DNA of 64,000 nt from Tetrahymena thermophila SB210. Taxonomy: Eukaryota > Ciliophora > Oligohymenophorea > Hymenostomatida > Tetrahymenidae. Every line of letters begins with the position of its first letter. The stretch's first letter is position 1. The position numbers were made by a program, and so were the translations under genes. Below the pieces are notes generated by a model that made no database searches, was not told the DNA's origin, and was given only the letters and a program-made list of their open reading frames with translations. The DNA lies in assembly GCF_000189635.1 (NCBI RefSeq), contig NW_002476511.1, positions 62,001 through 126,000 of the forward strand, written 5' to 3'. Below are positions 49,601-62,600 of this stretch, piece after piece.

Positions 49601-51611
49601 GCATATCAAGCAATAAGTAGAACTTTCACAAGTATCACAATTAGATTAACATTAAATACACTTATTTACATTCATGTAATACTTATTTTGACATATACAC
49701 TTGCTTTAAGTAAATGTGGCATTTGGATCACATATACATTGCTAATTATTGTTGTCAACTTAAGCGAAATTAGGACAAGTCTTTTCACATGTATTATCAG
49801 GTTAAAGGAAGTAGCCTGAAATACAAGTTTAACATATTTATTTTTCTGAGCATTTCATACAATTAGAAGGGCAGCATTATCTTGGATCTTAAGTTGAGCA
49901 ATAAGGACACTAAGATGGGCAATAAAGAGTATTTATATCTAATAAATAGAAGTTAGTACCTTTCTTTAAAAATATTAAATTTCCCTATTTTAGTAAGAAT
50001 AGAAATTTTAAAGAATTTTAAAAAGTAAATTTAAAATTTAACTTGTTAAAAATTGTAATAATGTCTTTAAATGTTAGGTAGCAAGTAATAATTAGAAGTC
50101 AGAGAAGAAGTAATTAATTTAACATTCACAGTTGTAGATTATGAATCATAAGTTACTCTATAAAAATTGTTTTGGATATATACATTATTCTATTTATTAA
50201 ATTTTTTGGTTTAAATATTTAATCATTTTAAAATAAAAAATATACTTACTAAATATTAGATAATATCCAAAGGATTATTGGTATTTAATAATTTATCTCC
50301 TATTGCTGGAATTGTGTTTAATGTTGATGCATCGAAAAATACAAATTAATTTTTGTTATAGTCATAGGTAAAAATTAAACTTATCTAATTTATTTTTAGA
50401 AGATTTAAATTAATCAAACTATTTCCTTTAAAAATGAAAATTGTTAATTACTCCATCTGTATCAAAAACCTAAGAAATAATAGCTTAATTTGTACTATTT
50501 ATACCTAAATCTAATAATTTTGTACATTCAAATGTATCCTAGCTCAAAATTGCCTTGCAAAACTTATTATCTATCAGAAATAAGTCAAATTTTTGCTGTT
50601 TATTTAAAAGTAATTTTTAATAAAATATTTATTATTTTATTTTTAAAATTTAAAATGAATTTAAATTTCATATTAATTTTTATTGTAAAAAAATCATTTA
50701 AATAACAAAAAAACTAATTAATAAATTAAAATTCTTAAATAAAATTAATTAATTAATAAAAAAATAATTTTTTACATTAAATAAAAATAAAGTTAGTAAA
50801 GATTTGACTGGAGGTTTAATGTTAGTATAAACAGAATTTTTGTAGACAATATAATTATTATCAATCACCAAATATGTTTGGTACATAAAGTAAGTTGTAG
50901 CATTAATTATATCTTTAGAATCTTATAGTTTTTGAAATGAGTCTCCTAATATAAATTTATGTGGTGCAGAACCGCTAGTACAGTAGCAATAATAAAGCGA
51001 GCCCTAATTATATACGTATAAAAATTTAAATATTGCTTCATATTTTTCTAAAAATTCATTTGATTTTACATAATTTGTGACAAATGGTTAATTACATTAT
51101 TAACTAGTTCCAAAAGAGAGTTTCTAGAGATACCCTTGCTAATTACTTGTAAGTAAATTTAAATCAATTTGATAGTAGAACTATTGGAGCTTGATAAAAA
51201 ACATAAGCTGCTGTTAATTCTATTTAATTAAAATGTGAGTAAAATTTATCCTATCTGAAAAAATTGAGTTTTTACATTTTATAGCATGTAGAAACCATAA
51301 CTAAAACCAGCACCTGAGACAGGTGTTGAATCAATCAAACCATTTATTATATAGCTTGCAATTATATTTCCATTTTAATCCAAAATACTATATTTCCATA
51401 AATTATCGTCTGTAGCTTTATAAATAATTGCGCTTTTTTCCTAAAAAAATGTAAATGATGTTTATTTAATACTTGATTTATTGTTAATTAATAAGAATAC
51501 TTAAATGAAGTAAACTGAATTCGTAATCTAAATAGGTAAATTAATACTAGACACTAAACTTAACAATGAACTAATTAAAAAAAATTGAAAATATTAGAGT
51601 TTAGCTATCAT
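46700..51611 (-). CDS. Cysteine-rich seven-span membrane protein, family 2, complete (1395 aa)
   Basis: Ten exons (51501-51611, 51276-51440, 51070-51219, 50776-51003, 50452-50595, 50250-50384, 50043-50189, 48333-49984, 47870-48228, 46700-47796) sum to exactly 1396 codons with TGA at 46702-46700. Residues 1-22 are a signal peptide (MIAKLQYFQFFLISSLLSLV). Residues 38-360 form a family-specific ectodomain spread over small phase-0 exons, and 361-911 carry a short lead-in and nine 50-residue cysteine modules. Residues 911-1030 form a Ser-rich link, and 1031-1395 a membrane domain with about seven spans and a basic, Gln-rich cytoplasmic tail. Cysteine modules of this furin/growth-factor-receptor kind are extracellular and disulphide-bonded. 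No kinase or other signalling domain is seen. Exon lengths match 16877-21796, so the two are recent duplicates. Expected at the cell surface; function unknown. Confidence 0.92.
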
Positions 51612-53045
51612 TGTCTTATTTTATTTAATTTTTGAATGTATAAAAAGTAATCGCTTGCTACTTCTTTTTATGTTATGTTTTTTAACTATTTTTTAATTTT
51701 CTTTTGGCAATTAATTTTCACTTTTTTTTAGAGTCTTATTGCTTATTTTTTAATAAACTTAAAGGCTAATTATAAATCTGATAAATTATTTGTCATAAAT
51801 AAGTAAATAAGCTGATCAATTTTTTAATACTTTGTAATTACTCTTAACCAAATTAATTGATATGTTTGACTAGAATTATTAAAAACAAATACCACACATT
51901 ATATAGTACATATTATTTATTTGTATCATAAATCGTAGATACACCATAAGCTCTCCTAAGTCAAAACCTATGTTAATAATCTCTCATTTAAAAAAAATGA
52001 TATAAAATATGAAAATAAATTTAATCGATTAAAAATTAATAATATTTGAAATAATTAAATACTTTATATATGATAAAAAAAAACATATAAAAACTTTCAA
52101 TAAAAATAGGCTGAATAAATTTATTTTTAACTTTTGTTTACAATGATATAAATTACAAAAACAAAAATCTTGTTAACACCATAATTTATAATAAATAAAT
52201 AAATATATTTATCTTTTCTTTTTTTGAAATTTTGCAACAAAATATTCTAATCAATTATTAATAATATGATGATAAAATGAAAGTGAATTTGTTTATGAAG
52301 ATAGTTAATAACTCTTGATTTAAATCAACTCTTTCTTTTACTCAATATTTAAGCAAGAATAATTATATCAAATGCATACACTTTTGCTCTAAATATAAGT
52401 TGCTCTGAATGCTGTTTAGCATAAACTGTCATCCAAGAATGAATTTTTCAGATTTCGCTTGCTCTCCTCATTAAAATGTATGAAATACTCAAGAAACAAC
52501 TGTGAAAAATGATATGTAAGCATCTATTATGGAATCCTTATATTTTACTGCATGGAATTTATGCCTTAATTCTAAATTAATAAGAATCTAAATATTAAGT
52601 AAAATTTCTACTTGATCTAATTACTAATTATATAAAACTAGAGAATTATATTATAATTTAAAAGAAATTTGCTATCACTAAATATTATATGATCAATTTT
52701 CAAAGTGATTCTGTCTTTTTTCGAGCTGGATGAAATCAAATTTATAAGGAAATACAATTAAGAACCTATCAATAAAAGGTAACATAAAATAAGATTTTGT
52801 GAGCATGAATCTGGATTAATCTAATCCACTTTTTCTTAGTAAAAGCTTATGTTATTTTATAAACATTTACAGTAATTTTTTATTTAGAAAGATAAAAGGT
52901 GTTAGGAATTTTATCTCTTCATAATTTTATTTTATTTAGTTATTTTAGAAAGTTTTTTTATTCTTCTAGTTCGACTTGCTGAGTGGTGGTATTTATTTTA
53001 TTAGTAAAAGTATATGATGAGCAAATTAATAATGACAAATTTAAA
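51612..53045. other. Spacer between family-2 genes
   Basis: The first 400 bases match the upstream flank of the sister gene (21797-22199). The last 350 bases (52700-53045) match 59360-59693, the 3' flank of the other short family-2 gene. The stretch 52330-52570 is less A+T-rich than its surroundings and has an open minus-strand frame (LTYHFSQLFLEYFIHFNEES and KNSFLDDSLCQTAFRATYIQ) that I could not assign; it may be a dead exon. Confidence 0.5.
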
Positions 53046-56000
53046 TCAATTTTAAATTTAATATTCTTATTAATTCTTTTTTTATTTATAATCACTGAAT
53101 TTATATATTCCATATTAATAATTTGTCTTTTAGACTGAAAATTTATCTTAGGTTTAGATTGAAGGCATAAGTTATTATTAATTTAATTATATTGATTACA
53201 TTTCATAAAAAACATTTTATTCTTTTGACCTCAACTTACTTTTAACAAAATCATATAATTATACTAAAATTTATAGAAACCCATAAGCTGGTTATAAGAG
53301 CAATACAATGAAAACATTAAGTACTAAAATTAGACAAGCATAACTAATAGTACTTTCATAATTCTAATAATCAGACTTTGAACAATACAAGCCTACAATT
53401 AGGTATTCAGTAAAAAGAGCAAGCCATAAAAAATGACTTATAATAAAAAAAGCATTTGTAAGCTTAGAAATAAAAGGTCTATAAATAATAGCAATAATTA
53501 ATTAAACTAAAGAAAGCACTATTGATATTATACATACTACCATCCATTAAGCACTAAACTGTATAAAAATAGTAGGTAGAAGAAAGGTTTCTATAAAAAA
53601 ATTGATCAAAAGGTAGTTTCTTCTAAATTGGCACTCATAAATTGTTTGGTTCTAAATTTTATCTCTATTAATAATGTAAAAAGTCCTATTTTAATTATCT
53701 TTGGATTATCTATTTAGATAGTAGAGCAGATATTAAAATATTTTAAAGGAAATAACAATCAATAGAATAGAAAGACATAAGTTCATTTCTTTACTTTCAA
53801 TATTGTTATTTATGAAGTATTTTATTTATGCATTGATACCAACTACAAAAATTAAGATGCAAAGCTAGAAATATTATATTACGAATGAACTTATGAGATT
53901 ATCATATAATTTAGTAGATACATTTTAAATAAATCTATTTTATACTTTTTCTATTAAAAGATAAAATAGAACAAAAGTAAAGAGACTTGTAAAAAATAAA
54001 ATTAATCCAGACCCACAGTTAAATAATATATTATCAGGAAAATCAGCAGAATAAAATCTGGTGTCATAGTAATCAGTTTAGCTTTCATCTAATTAGCTTT
54101 TAAATACATTCAGAAGAGAAAATTACTTCGAAGGAAGCTAATCTATTTTTGAAAATAAAAAAAACTCTTTATATTCATTTAAATAATAAAATTAAATAAC
54201 TAATTTAACAAAGTATTTCGATACCTTTTTGATTTTTGATAACCATGTAAATTAGATCTGGTAAATTAATGCTAATTAAAGTAAGAAAACTGAGTTTATA
54301 ATTAACTATTCCTTAAATAACAATAGCAAAACTTTGTTAATTCATTAAACCCATAGCTATATTCTAAGAATATGAGCTATATGTTTACACGCTAGAAACC
54401 GTTTTTGAAGATTAATCTATATTTTAAACTTAATCTTAGCTTAAAACTGAATTCTTTAAAGGTAGATAAACTTATTAACATTATTTCTTTAATAAAGTGA
54501 ATCCATCGTAGCAACTTGTGCATTGTTATTAACTGCTTCCTTCACAAGTTAAACACGATGAGTCACAAGGAATACAATTATTGTTACTTTTTTTTAAAAA
54601 AAATATTTTTTAAAAGTATTGATTTATTAATGTTAAATATATTAGTTTAATTAAAAATAAGCATTAATTAAATCAAAATAAAATTGTTAAAAATTGAATT
54701 CAAGAGAAGTATTTTTTAATTTTTACTTGATATAAAACCCTTTCTGAATATCACACAATTGACATGATCCATTTGGATACAAATAGAAGCCTGATGAACA
54801 TTACTAACAATTTTATGAGTTTTAACAAAAATCACAATTAGATTAACACTTTTAACACTAATTACCACTCAAATAATAAGAATTATTACATTTACACTCT
54901 TTATTGGTAAAAGTCGCGTTTGGATCACATATACACTTTTTATTAATGTTATCAATTTAAGCAGAAATAGGACAAGTTTTATCACATGTTTGATCTAATT
55001 ACATCATATATCCAGGACTACAAGTTAAACAAGTTTATTCATCATTACATTCAATACAATTTGAACTACAACATTAATTATGATTTTAAATAGGGCAATA
55101 CTAACAACCAGCTGGGCAGTAAAGAGAGTATATATTTAAAATTAATGATTTAGAATTTTGATATAAACAAATAAAATTTCCCTATTTTTTTTTAGTTTTA
55201 AATGTAAAGATTTTTTAATATGTAATTATTTAAATTTACATATTAAAAGTTTTATTCATCATATGGAATTGAAGCTAAAGTATAATCTCCAGAAGGTAAA
55301 GATGAAGTTATTAGCTTAATATTAAGTTTAGCTGACTAAGAATCATAAGTGATTGAATAAAGATTTGATTGAATATAAACATAATTCTATATTTAAATAA
55401 AATATTTTTTAAATAGAAATTTAGAATTAATTTTAATTTTATTACTTTGATTTATATAATTTGTTCAGGTTTTATATTACTTATTATGTTATCTCCATTT
55501 GCATATATAGTATTAAATGTTTCAGCCTCTAAAAAATTATAATTATTTGTCTTATAGTTAAAGCCAAATATAATATCTTTCTTATTTAATGGTAAATAGA
55601 AATATTTAATTTCAAATTAAATTTGTTTTAGGAAATAAAATAAATTACTCCATTTGAGTTGAATACTTTAGATATGATACAATCTTTGGTAGGATTTAAT
55701 CCTAAATCATACTTTTTTGAGCAATCAAAAGTAGATCCAGTCATAGTTGCTTTACAGAGTTAATAATCGAATAAAAATATGTCATATTTTAACTATTTTT
55801 ATGAAATAATGTATTAATCTAAAATATTTCTTAATAAAAAAACAATCTAAATATTAAAGAACATAATATAAATTAAATAAATAAATAAATAATAAATTAT
55901 TTTACCTTTACTTAAAATTAAAAAAAATAAAAATAATTAATTTGTAAATTGAATTTAAAAAACATTACATCATATAATCTTATAGTCTGAATACTGGTTA

Positions 56001-56782
56001 TAGATAAAAAGTTAGTATATTCTTTTCCTTTATACACTAGTAAAGTTTCATCGAACACTATATATGTTTTTTTAAATAACTGATTGTTGAATTTCACTTT
56101 AGAAGTAGCTGTTTCTAAATCTTACAAAGAAGACGCTTTCCAAAGGTAATTATCTACAGTGCCAGAACCATGAACAGTGCAAGTATAGTAATAAAGTGAA
56201 TCCTATTTAATTATTTTGTTTCTTGATAAATAATTTATATTTTAGTTAAATTTTTTACATATTATGAAACAAAATAAAATGAGTCGCATCCTTTATTGGC
56301 ATACTTATTTATTGAGAGATATTTTAAATTATTACTAGTTAGTATACTTAAGTCAATTATATAATAAGAATCACTAGGGTCACGGTAATTATAAAAGTAG
56401 AGTAGCTATTAATTCTTTTAATATTCAAAATTTTATTTAAAAATATAGTTATATACCACAATAAATTTACATTTTAAAGAAGATATTAAGCGAAACTACC
56501 AAATAAGTCACTCATTCCATCAATTATGTAAGTTTATGTAATACCTGTGTTTATATCCAAAGTACTATATCTCCATTTTTGATCTGTCAATCCTTTGTAA
56601 ACAATTGCGTTAGTCTCCTAAATATAATGTAAATCAATCATTATTATTTCATATTTTTTAAATTTTAATACCTTTATAAAGTAGACTTGAGAATCAACGT
56701 AAAATGGCAAAGTGTCAGCTATACAAAAAACATTTTAAAAAAACAATCCTATGAAAATAAGTAGATATTATAATAAAATCAT
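53046..56782 (-). CDS. Short cysteine-rich seven-span membrane protein, family 2, complete (1014 aa)
   Basis: Ten exons (56672-56782, 56471-56617, 56259-56414, 55912-56202, 55649-55792, 55446-55580, 55240-55386, 54727-55181, 54225-54586, 53046-54142) sum to exactly 1015 codons. The signal peptide is MILLQYLLIFIGLFFQNVFC. The ectodomain of about 377 residues contains WRYSTLD and SLYYYTC landmarks. A compact cysteine region follows (CSSNCIECNDEQTCLTCSPG, then CDFCQNSQNCQQCSSGFYL and CDSSCLTCEGSSQQQC), far shorter than the nine-module paralogues. The terminal 1097-nt exon encodes about seven spans (LILFFTSLFTFVLFYLLIEK, LCLSILLIVISFKIFQYLLY and others) and a Gln-rich tail ending at TGA 53048-53046. 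Exon order and phases equal those of the long family-2 genes, so only the module number differs. Probable surface receptor-like protein; ligand and output unknown. Confidence 0.9.
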
Positions 56783-57529
56783 ATTCTTTTAGGTAAACTC
56801 CTTGTTTCTATATTCACTTAAATTTACTTTCTCAAAACAAAAGTCAGACAAAATTTATTAACTTACTCTTTTTAATTTAAACTAATAGTCTCTTTAATAT
56901 TTTTCTTCTTCTTCCTATCTATCAAGTTTTTCTATGTTTTTCTCTCAGTTTTTAATTTTTTGTGGTCAATTTTCTTCTTTTATTAATCGTTACTCTTATT
57001 TCAAAGTATTACTTAATTAAATTCACTCAAATTAAAAGGATGTTTTTATAAATCAATATTAATAATTCTCAATAGCCAAAGCAATTAAATACCCTCTGAC
57101 AAATTTTCGATATATTCAAATGATTTCATAATTTTGTTTTTTTGTAATATAATGTAATGTAAAATATAATATTCTACTAGGGCTATAGATTTACTTATGA
57201 AAAAATGAATGGAAGATATTTATCAATTTTATGTCTTGAAATCAACTAATTTTATATTAATTTATAAACAGATATCACTTTCAAGTTATTTGTGGGATAT
57301 TAATAAACAAAAAAATTTAAATGCATTTAGAAAAATAATGAGGTTTACTTATTTTAAGATATAATTTATTAAAATTTAATCTTTATTTATTTTTTAATTT
57401 GAAAAATGATGGTCGCAACTAATTTTTAATAGATTAAAATTAATTTAAAAAAATGTTTTTATTCAAAATAATTAAAATAAAATATAAACATTATTTAACA
57501 AATTATATTAATAGTTATATATAGACACT
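56783..57529. other. Spacer upstream of the short family-2 gene
   Basis: The stretch 56783-57300 is repeated upstream of the other short family-2 gene (63537-64000) and, in decayed form, at 24000-24350. It is probably the promoter side of the gene starting at 56782. Polypyrimidine tracts are frequent near 56870-57000. No coding signal. Confidence 0.55.
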
Positions 57530-58660
57530 TTTGAAATCAAGAAAAGAAATAACTCTGACTCAATTAATTTTGATAGATAAGTGAATTATAATTCCTCTAC
57601 TAAATAATCCTCCTTAATTTTTTCTTAATAAAAATGCTTAATTATATTTAACTATTTTTTACCTTTTTCCAACACAATTACTCTATCATCTAATTTGTCT
57701 ATATTTTCCAATCTTTGAGTGATAGCTAACCGTGTCTTATTTTCACAAAATTATAAATTAGTTTGTTAAGTATTGATTTAGTTTTAGATGTACATGCTAA
57801 AAGTAGCTTCATCTAAGTAAATAATTTCTGGCTCTATTATAATAACTCTAAAAAATTAACAACTTACTTTTCTCCATTAATGATCAATCCCTAACTTTTA
57901 TTTAAAAATTCAAATTTTCCTACTCTTGCATTTTTGACTCTTGCTATTAATTGCTATCATTATTCTTATTTTTCAATAACTAAATTTGCTTTTTTAATAG
58001 TTTCTTTTCTTATTCACTTCATCTATTTTTTGTCAAAAATGTTTTGTCTAATTTTAAGATTAGTCTTATCAATCAATCTTTTATTAAATTTCTTATAAAA
58101 GGATTATATTTATTTTCTGAATATAAATTGCCCCTTAAGGAAGTATTATATAAAAACCCAAATTAAGGTGAGGGAAGTTTTAGATATTTGTTTTTCACTG
58201 AATAATATTTTATATTTTTTCCTTGTATTAATATGCTATTAATTATATTGGATATAAGTTAAATAGGAAATTCAATACTGAAATTGTCCAAGAATCAGCC
58301 CTTCCAGAAACTACTACTTTTTTTCCTCTATTTATTTTTAAGCTAAAATCTTTGGCTGCAAAGTGAACATCTTATAATTGATAAATCATATTAGTTTATG
58401 ATTTATTTCATCATATGCAATTACAGATTTTTAAATTCAATTACAATTTTTTCATCATCCTCATCTCTTCATTGATTTTATTTTTCTTATTTTAAATATT
58501 AATTTTCTTTTATTTCTATTTAACTACTTTCTTGCTCATTGTTGAAATGTTATATAACTCTCTCCACTGATACCATATTCGATTCTAAGCTACAAAAGAA
58601 GCGAATAAGGTCATAAAATCTGGTAGAGAGCAACATAAAATAAGTAAGAGACATAAAAAC
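57530..58660 (-). pseudogene. ABC transporter subfamily C, second nucleotide-binding domain, dead fragment
   Basis: Reading leftwards from 58660 I see the end of the second membrane domain and linker (YDLIRFFCSLESNMVSVERV), then FAAKDFSLKINRGKKVVVSG, then a ruined Walker A (GRADSWTIS instead of a G-x4-GK-S/T loop) near 58279-58308. Next come a GEKQ signature remnant near 57870, Walker B (IIYLDEAT, near 57804-57821) and a D/H-loop region (ITQRLENIDKLDDRVIVLEK) with Gln where the switch His should be. At least one frameshift lies near 57850, between the signature and Walker B, and TGAs occur upstream, for example near 58195. In working ABCC (MRP-type) transporters this domain binds ATP to drive export. 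The first half of the protein is absent, so this is a broken insertion between two family-2 genes. No other copy in the window. Confidence 0.82.
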
Positions 58661-59693
58661 AATGTAATAATTAAAATTTTGACCAAATGCCATTCAAAAA
58701 TTTAGTGGTTTGAGATCACAATTTTTTTGAATGGCTGATGTGTTTGAATATAATTTATGTAAAAATAAATAATTTTATAATAGAATTTAAATAATAAATA
58801 TTTATAATTAATTAATTTACATCAATCAAATTTTTAATTTTAGTCTTTTTAAAAAATTTTTCTTCAATTTTCGAACCTGATAGAAGAAAAAATATAAAAA
58901 ATGCTTAATCAAAGATTTAATTAATTTATTGATGAAGAAATTTAAATTTTTTTATCAAACATTTAATCTTGAATTAATTTTTTTTTATAAATCTATGTTA
59001 GCAATAATTTTTAAATAGTAAAAATTTACAAATGGCCTGAATGGAGCAGGATAATAATATAATATAAAAAAAACTGCAAACAAGAAACAATATATGATGC
59101 TTTTAAAGTCATACAAATAAAAGTAAAATTATTATAATTATTATTAAGAATTTTTTTAATATGTGTAAAATTAAATTCGTAGATTATAGCCATTTTGAGA
59201 TTATTAGCAATATAAGTTTGGTGTAAGTAAACAATTTTATTGTTATGATGGATTAATAACCTTGGCTTTAATTATTATTGGTGTCACTAATTGAAATAAT
59301 AACTATAGCTGAAGAGGACTCAATATTATTGCTGAATCTTCAATATTCTATGATTAATTTACTCTAACCAGATAAAGTGATTTATTGAGCTGGATGAAAT
59401 CAAATATTTAAGGAAATACATAAAAAAAGATAGCATATAATAGGATTTTGTGAACATGGATCTGGATCTAATCTAAATGTCTTTTTTCAAGTAAAAGCTT
59501 ATATTATTATATAAACATTTATAGGTATTATTTATTAAAAAAAGTTAAAAGGTGTTATAAGTTTAATCTCTTCATAATTTTATTATATTTAGCTATTTTA
59601 GAAATTTTTTTATTGTTCTAGTTTTGCTTACTTAATTGTGGTATTCATTTTATTGGTAAAAGTATATGATGGGCAAATGATGAAAAATTTAAA
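58661..59693. other. Spacer with hairpin, 3' side of the last family-2 gene
   Basis: The stretch 58661-58690 may still be part of the dead ABC fragment. A 12-bp perfect hairpin lies at 58689-58735. The stretch 58740-59140 is A+T-rich with nothing recognised; 59160-59350 is somewhat less A+T-rich and open in more than one frame, but not assignable. The stretch 59360-59693 matches 52700-53045. Confidence 0.5.
58689..58735. repeat. Perfect 12-bp inverted repeat
   Basis: GCCATTCAAAAA at 58689-58700 and its reverse complement at 58724-58735, with a 23-nt loop. It lies at the upstream edge of the dead ABC fragment. The arm resembles GGAATTTTTGAATGG at the breakpoint of the family-2 fragment (46265-46279). 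Confidence 0.6.
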
Positions 59694-62600
59694 TCAATTT
59701 TAAATTTAATATTCTTACTAATTCTTTTTTTACTTTTAATGATTGAATCTAAAAATATTTTTTTAATGATTTGTTTTTTAGACAAAAAATTTTTCTTAAA
59801 TTTAGCTTGAAGGCATAAGCTATTATTAATTTAATTATATTGATTGCATTTCATAAAAAGCATTTTATTCTTTTGACCTCAATTTACTTTTAACAAAATC
59901 ATATATTTATACTAAAATTTATAGAAACCCATAAGCTGGTTATAAGAGCAATATGATGAAAACATTAAGCACTAAAATTAGACTAGAATAGTTGATGGCA
60001 CTTTCGTAATCCTAATAATCAGACTTTGAACAATAGCAACAGACAATTAAGTATTCAATAAATAGAGCAAGCCAAAAAAATTGGTTTATAATAAAAAAAG
60101 CATTTGTAAGCTTAGAAATAAATGGTCTGTAAATAATAGTAATAATTAGTTAAACTAAATAAAGCACGATTGATATTATACATACTACCATCCATTAAGC
60201 ACTAAACTGTATAAAAAATGTAGGTAGAAGAAAAGTTTCTATAAAAAGATTGATCAAAAGGTAGTTTCTTCTTAATTGGCACTCATAAATTGTTTGGTTC
60301 TAAATTTTATCTCTATTAATAATGTAAAAAGTCCTACTTTAGTTATCTTTGGATTATCTATTTAGATAGTAGAACAGATATTAAAATATTTTAAAGGAGA
60401 TAAATATCAATACAATAGAAAGACATAAGTTCATTTCTTTACTTTCAATATTGTTGTTTATGAAATATTTTATTTATGCATTGATACCAACTACAAAAAT
60501 TAAGATGCAAAGCTAGAAGTATTATATTACGAATGAGCTTATGAGATTATCATATAATTTTGTAGATAAATTTTAAATAAATTTATTTTATACTTTTTCT
60601 ATTAAAAGATAAAATAAAACAAAAGTAAAGAGACTTATAAAAAATAAAATTAATCCAGACCCACAGTTAAATAATATATTATCAGGCAAATCAGCAGAAT
60701 AAAATTTGGTATCACAGTAATCTATCTAGTTTTCATCTAAGTAGCTTTTAAATACATTCAGAACTTAAAATTACTTTTAAGGAAGCTAATCTATTTTTGA
60801 AAATAAAAAAAATTCTTTTGATTTTTATTTATTTAAATGGTAAAAATAATTAATACCTTTTTGATTTTTGATAACCATATAAATAAGATCTGGTAAATTA
60901 ATGCTAATTAAAGCAAGAAAACTGAGTTTATAATTAACTAATCCTTAAATAACAATAGCAAAACTTTGTTAATTTAATAAACTCATAGCTATATTCTAAG
61001 AATATGAGCTATATGTTTACACGCTAGAAACTGTTTTTGAAGATTAATCTATATTTTGAACTTAATCTTAGCTTAAAACTGAATTATTTAATATTAGATA
61101 GACTTATTAACATTATTTCTTTAATAAAGAAAATCCATCATAGCAACTTGTGCATTGTTATTAACTGCTTCCTTCACAAGTTAAGCACGATGAGTCGCAA
61201 GAAATACAATTATTGTTACTTTTTTTAAAATCATTTATTTAAAATTATTTATTTATATTAAATATGTTAGTTTGTTTAATTAAATCAAAATAAAATTGTT
61301 TAATATTGAATTCTAGTGAAGTATTTTTAAATTTTTACTTGATATAAAACCCTTTCTGAATATCACATAATTGACATGATCCATTTGGATATAAATAGAA
61401 GCCTGATGAACATTACTAACAATTTGATGAGTTTTAACAAATATCACAATTAGATTAACACTTTTAACACTAATTACCACTCAAATAATAAGAATTATTA
61501 CATTTACACTCTTTATTAATAAAAGTTGCATTTGGATCACATATACACTTTTTATTAATGTTATCAATTTAAGCAGAAATAGGACAAGTTTTAATATCAC
61601 ATGTTTAATCTAATTACAATATATATCCAGTACTGCAAGTTAAACAAGTTTTTTCATCATTACATTCTATGCAATTTGAACTACAGCATTAATTATGGTT
61701 TTAAATAGGGCAATATTAACAACCAGCTGGGCAGTAAATAGATTAAATATTTACAATTTATAAAACTTTTTAATCTTAACGCAAAAAAAAAAAATTTCCC
61801 TATTTTTTAGTTTTAAAAGTAAAGATCTTTTAATATGAAAATTTGAAATTTTACATATTAAAAGTTTTATTCATCAAAATTATAATAAGTATAAGAATAA
61901 TACGGAGAAGGTAAAGATGAAGTTATTAGTTTAATATTAAGATTTGCTGACTAAGAATTGTAAGTGAATGAATAAAGATAACTTTTAAAATAAAAATAGT
62001 TCTATATTTTAAAATAAATAACTTTTAAAATAGAAATTAAAAATAATTTTAATTAATTACTTTGATTTATAAAAAATATAGAGATTAAGATACGATATTT
62101 ATTCTATCTCCAATAGTTGATATAGTATTAAATGTTTAAGCCTCTAAAAATTCATAATTATTTGTATTGTAGTTAAAGACAAATATTATATCTTTCTTAT
62201 TTAATGGTTAATAAAAATATTTAAATGAAAATTAATTATGTTTTAGGAAATAAATATAAATTACCCCATTTGAGTTGAAAACTTTAGATATGACACAGTC
62301 ATATAAATTTGCAAAACTTAAGCCTAAATCATATTTTATTTAGCATTCAAAAGTAATTCCAGTCATAGTTGCTTTACAGAGTAAAAAATCGAATAAAAAT
62401 ATATCATATTTTAGCTATTTTTATGAAATAATTAATATATTAATCTGAAAGATATCTTATTAAAAATAATCTAAATATTAAAGAACATACATAATATGTA
62501 TTAAATAAATAATAAATTATTTATTTTACCTTTAATTAAAATTAAAAAAAATATAAATATGGTAAAGGATCATATATTAAGGCCGTTTTTAAAAGATTTT

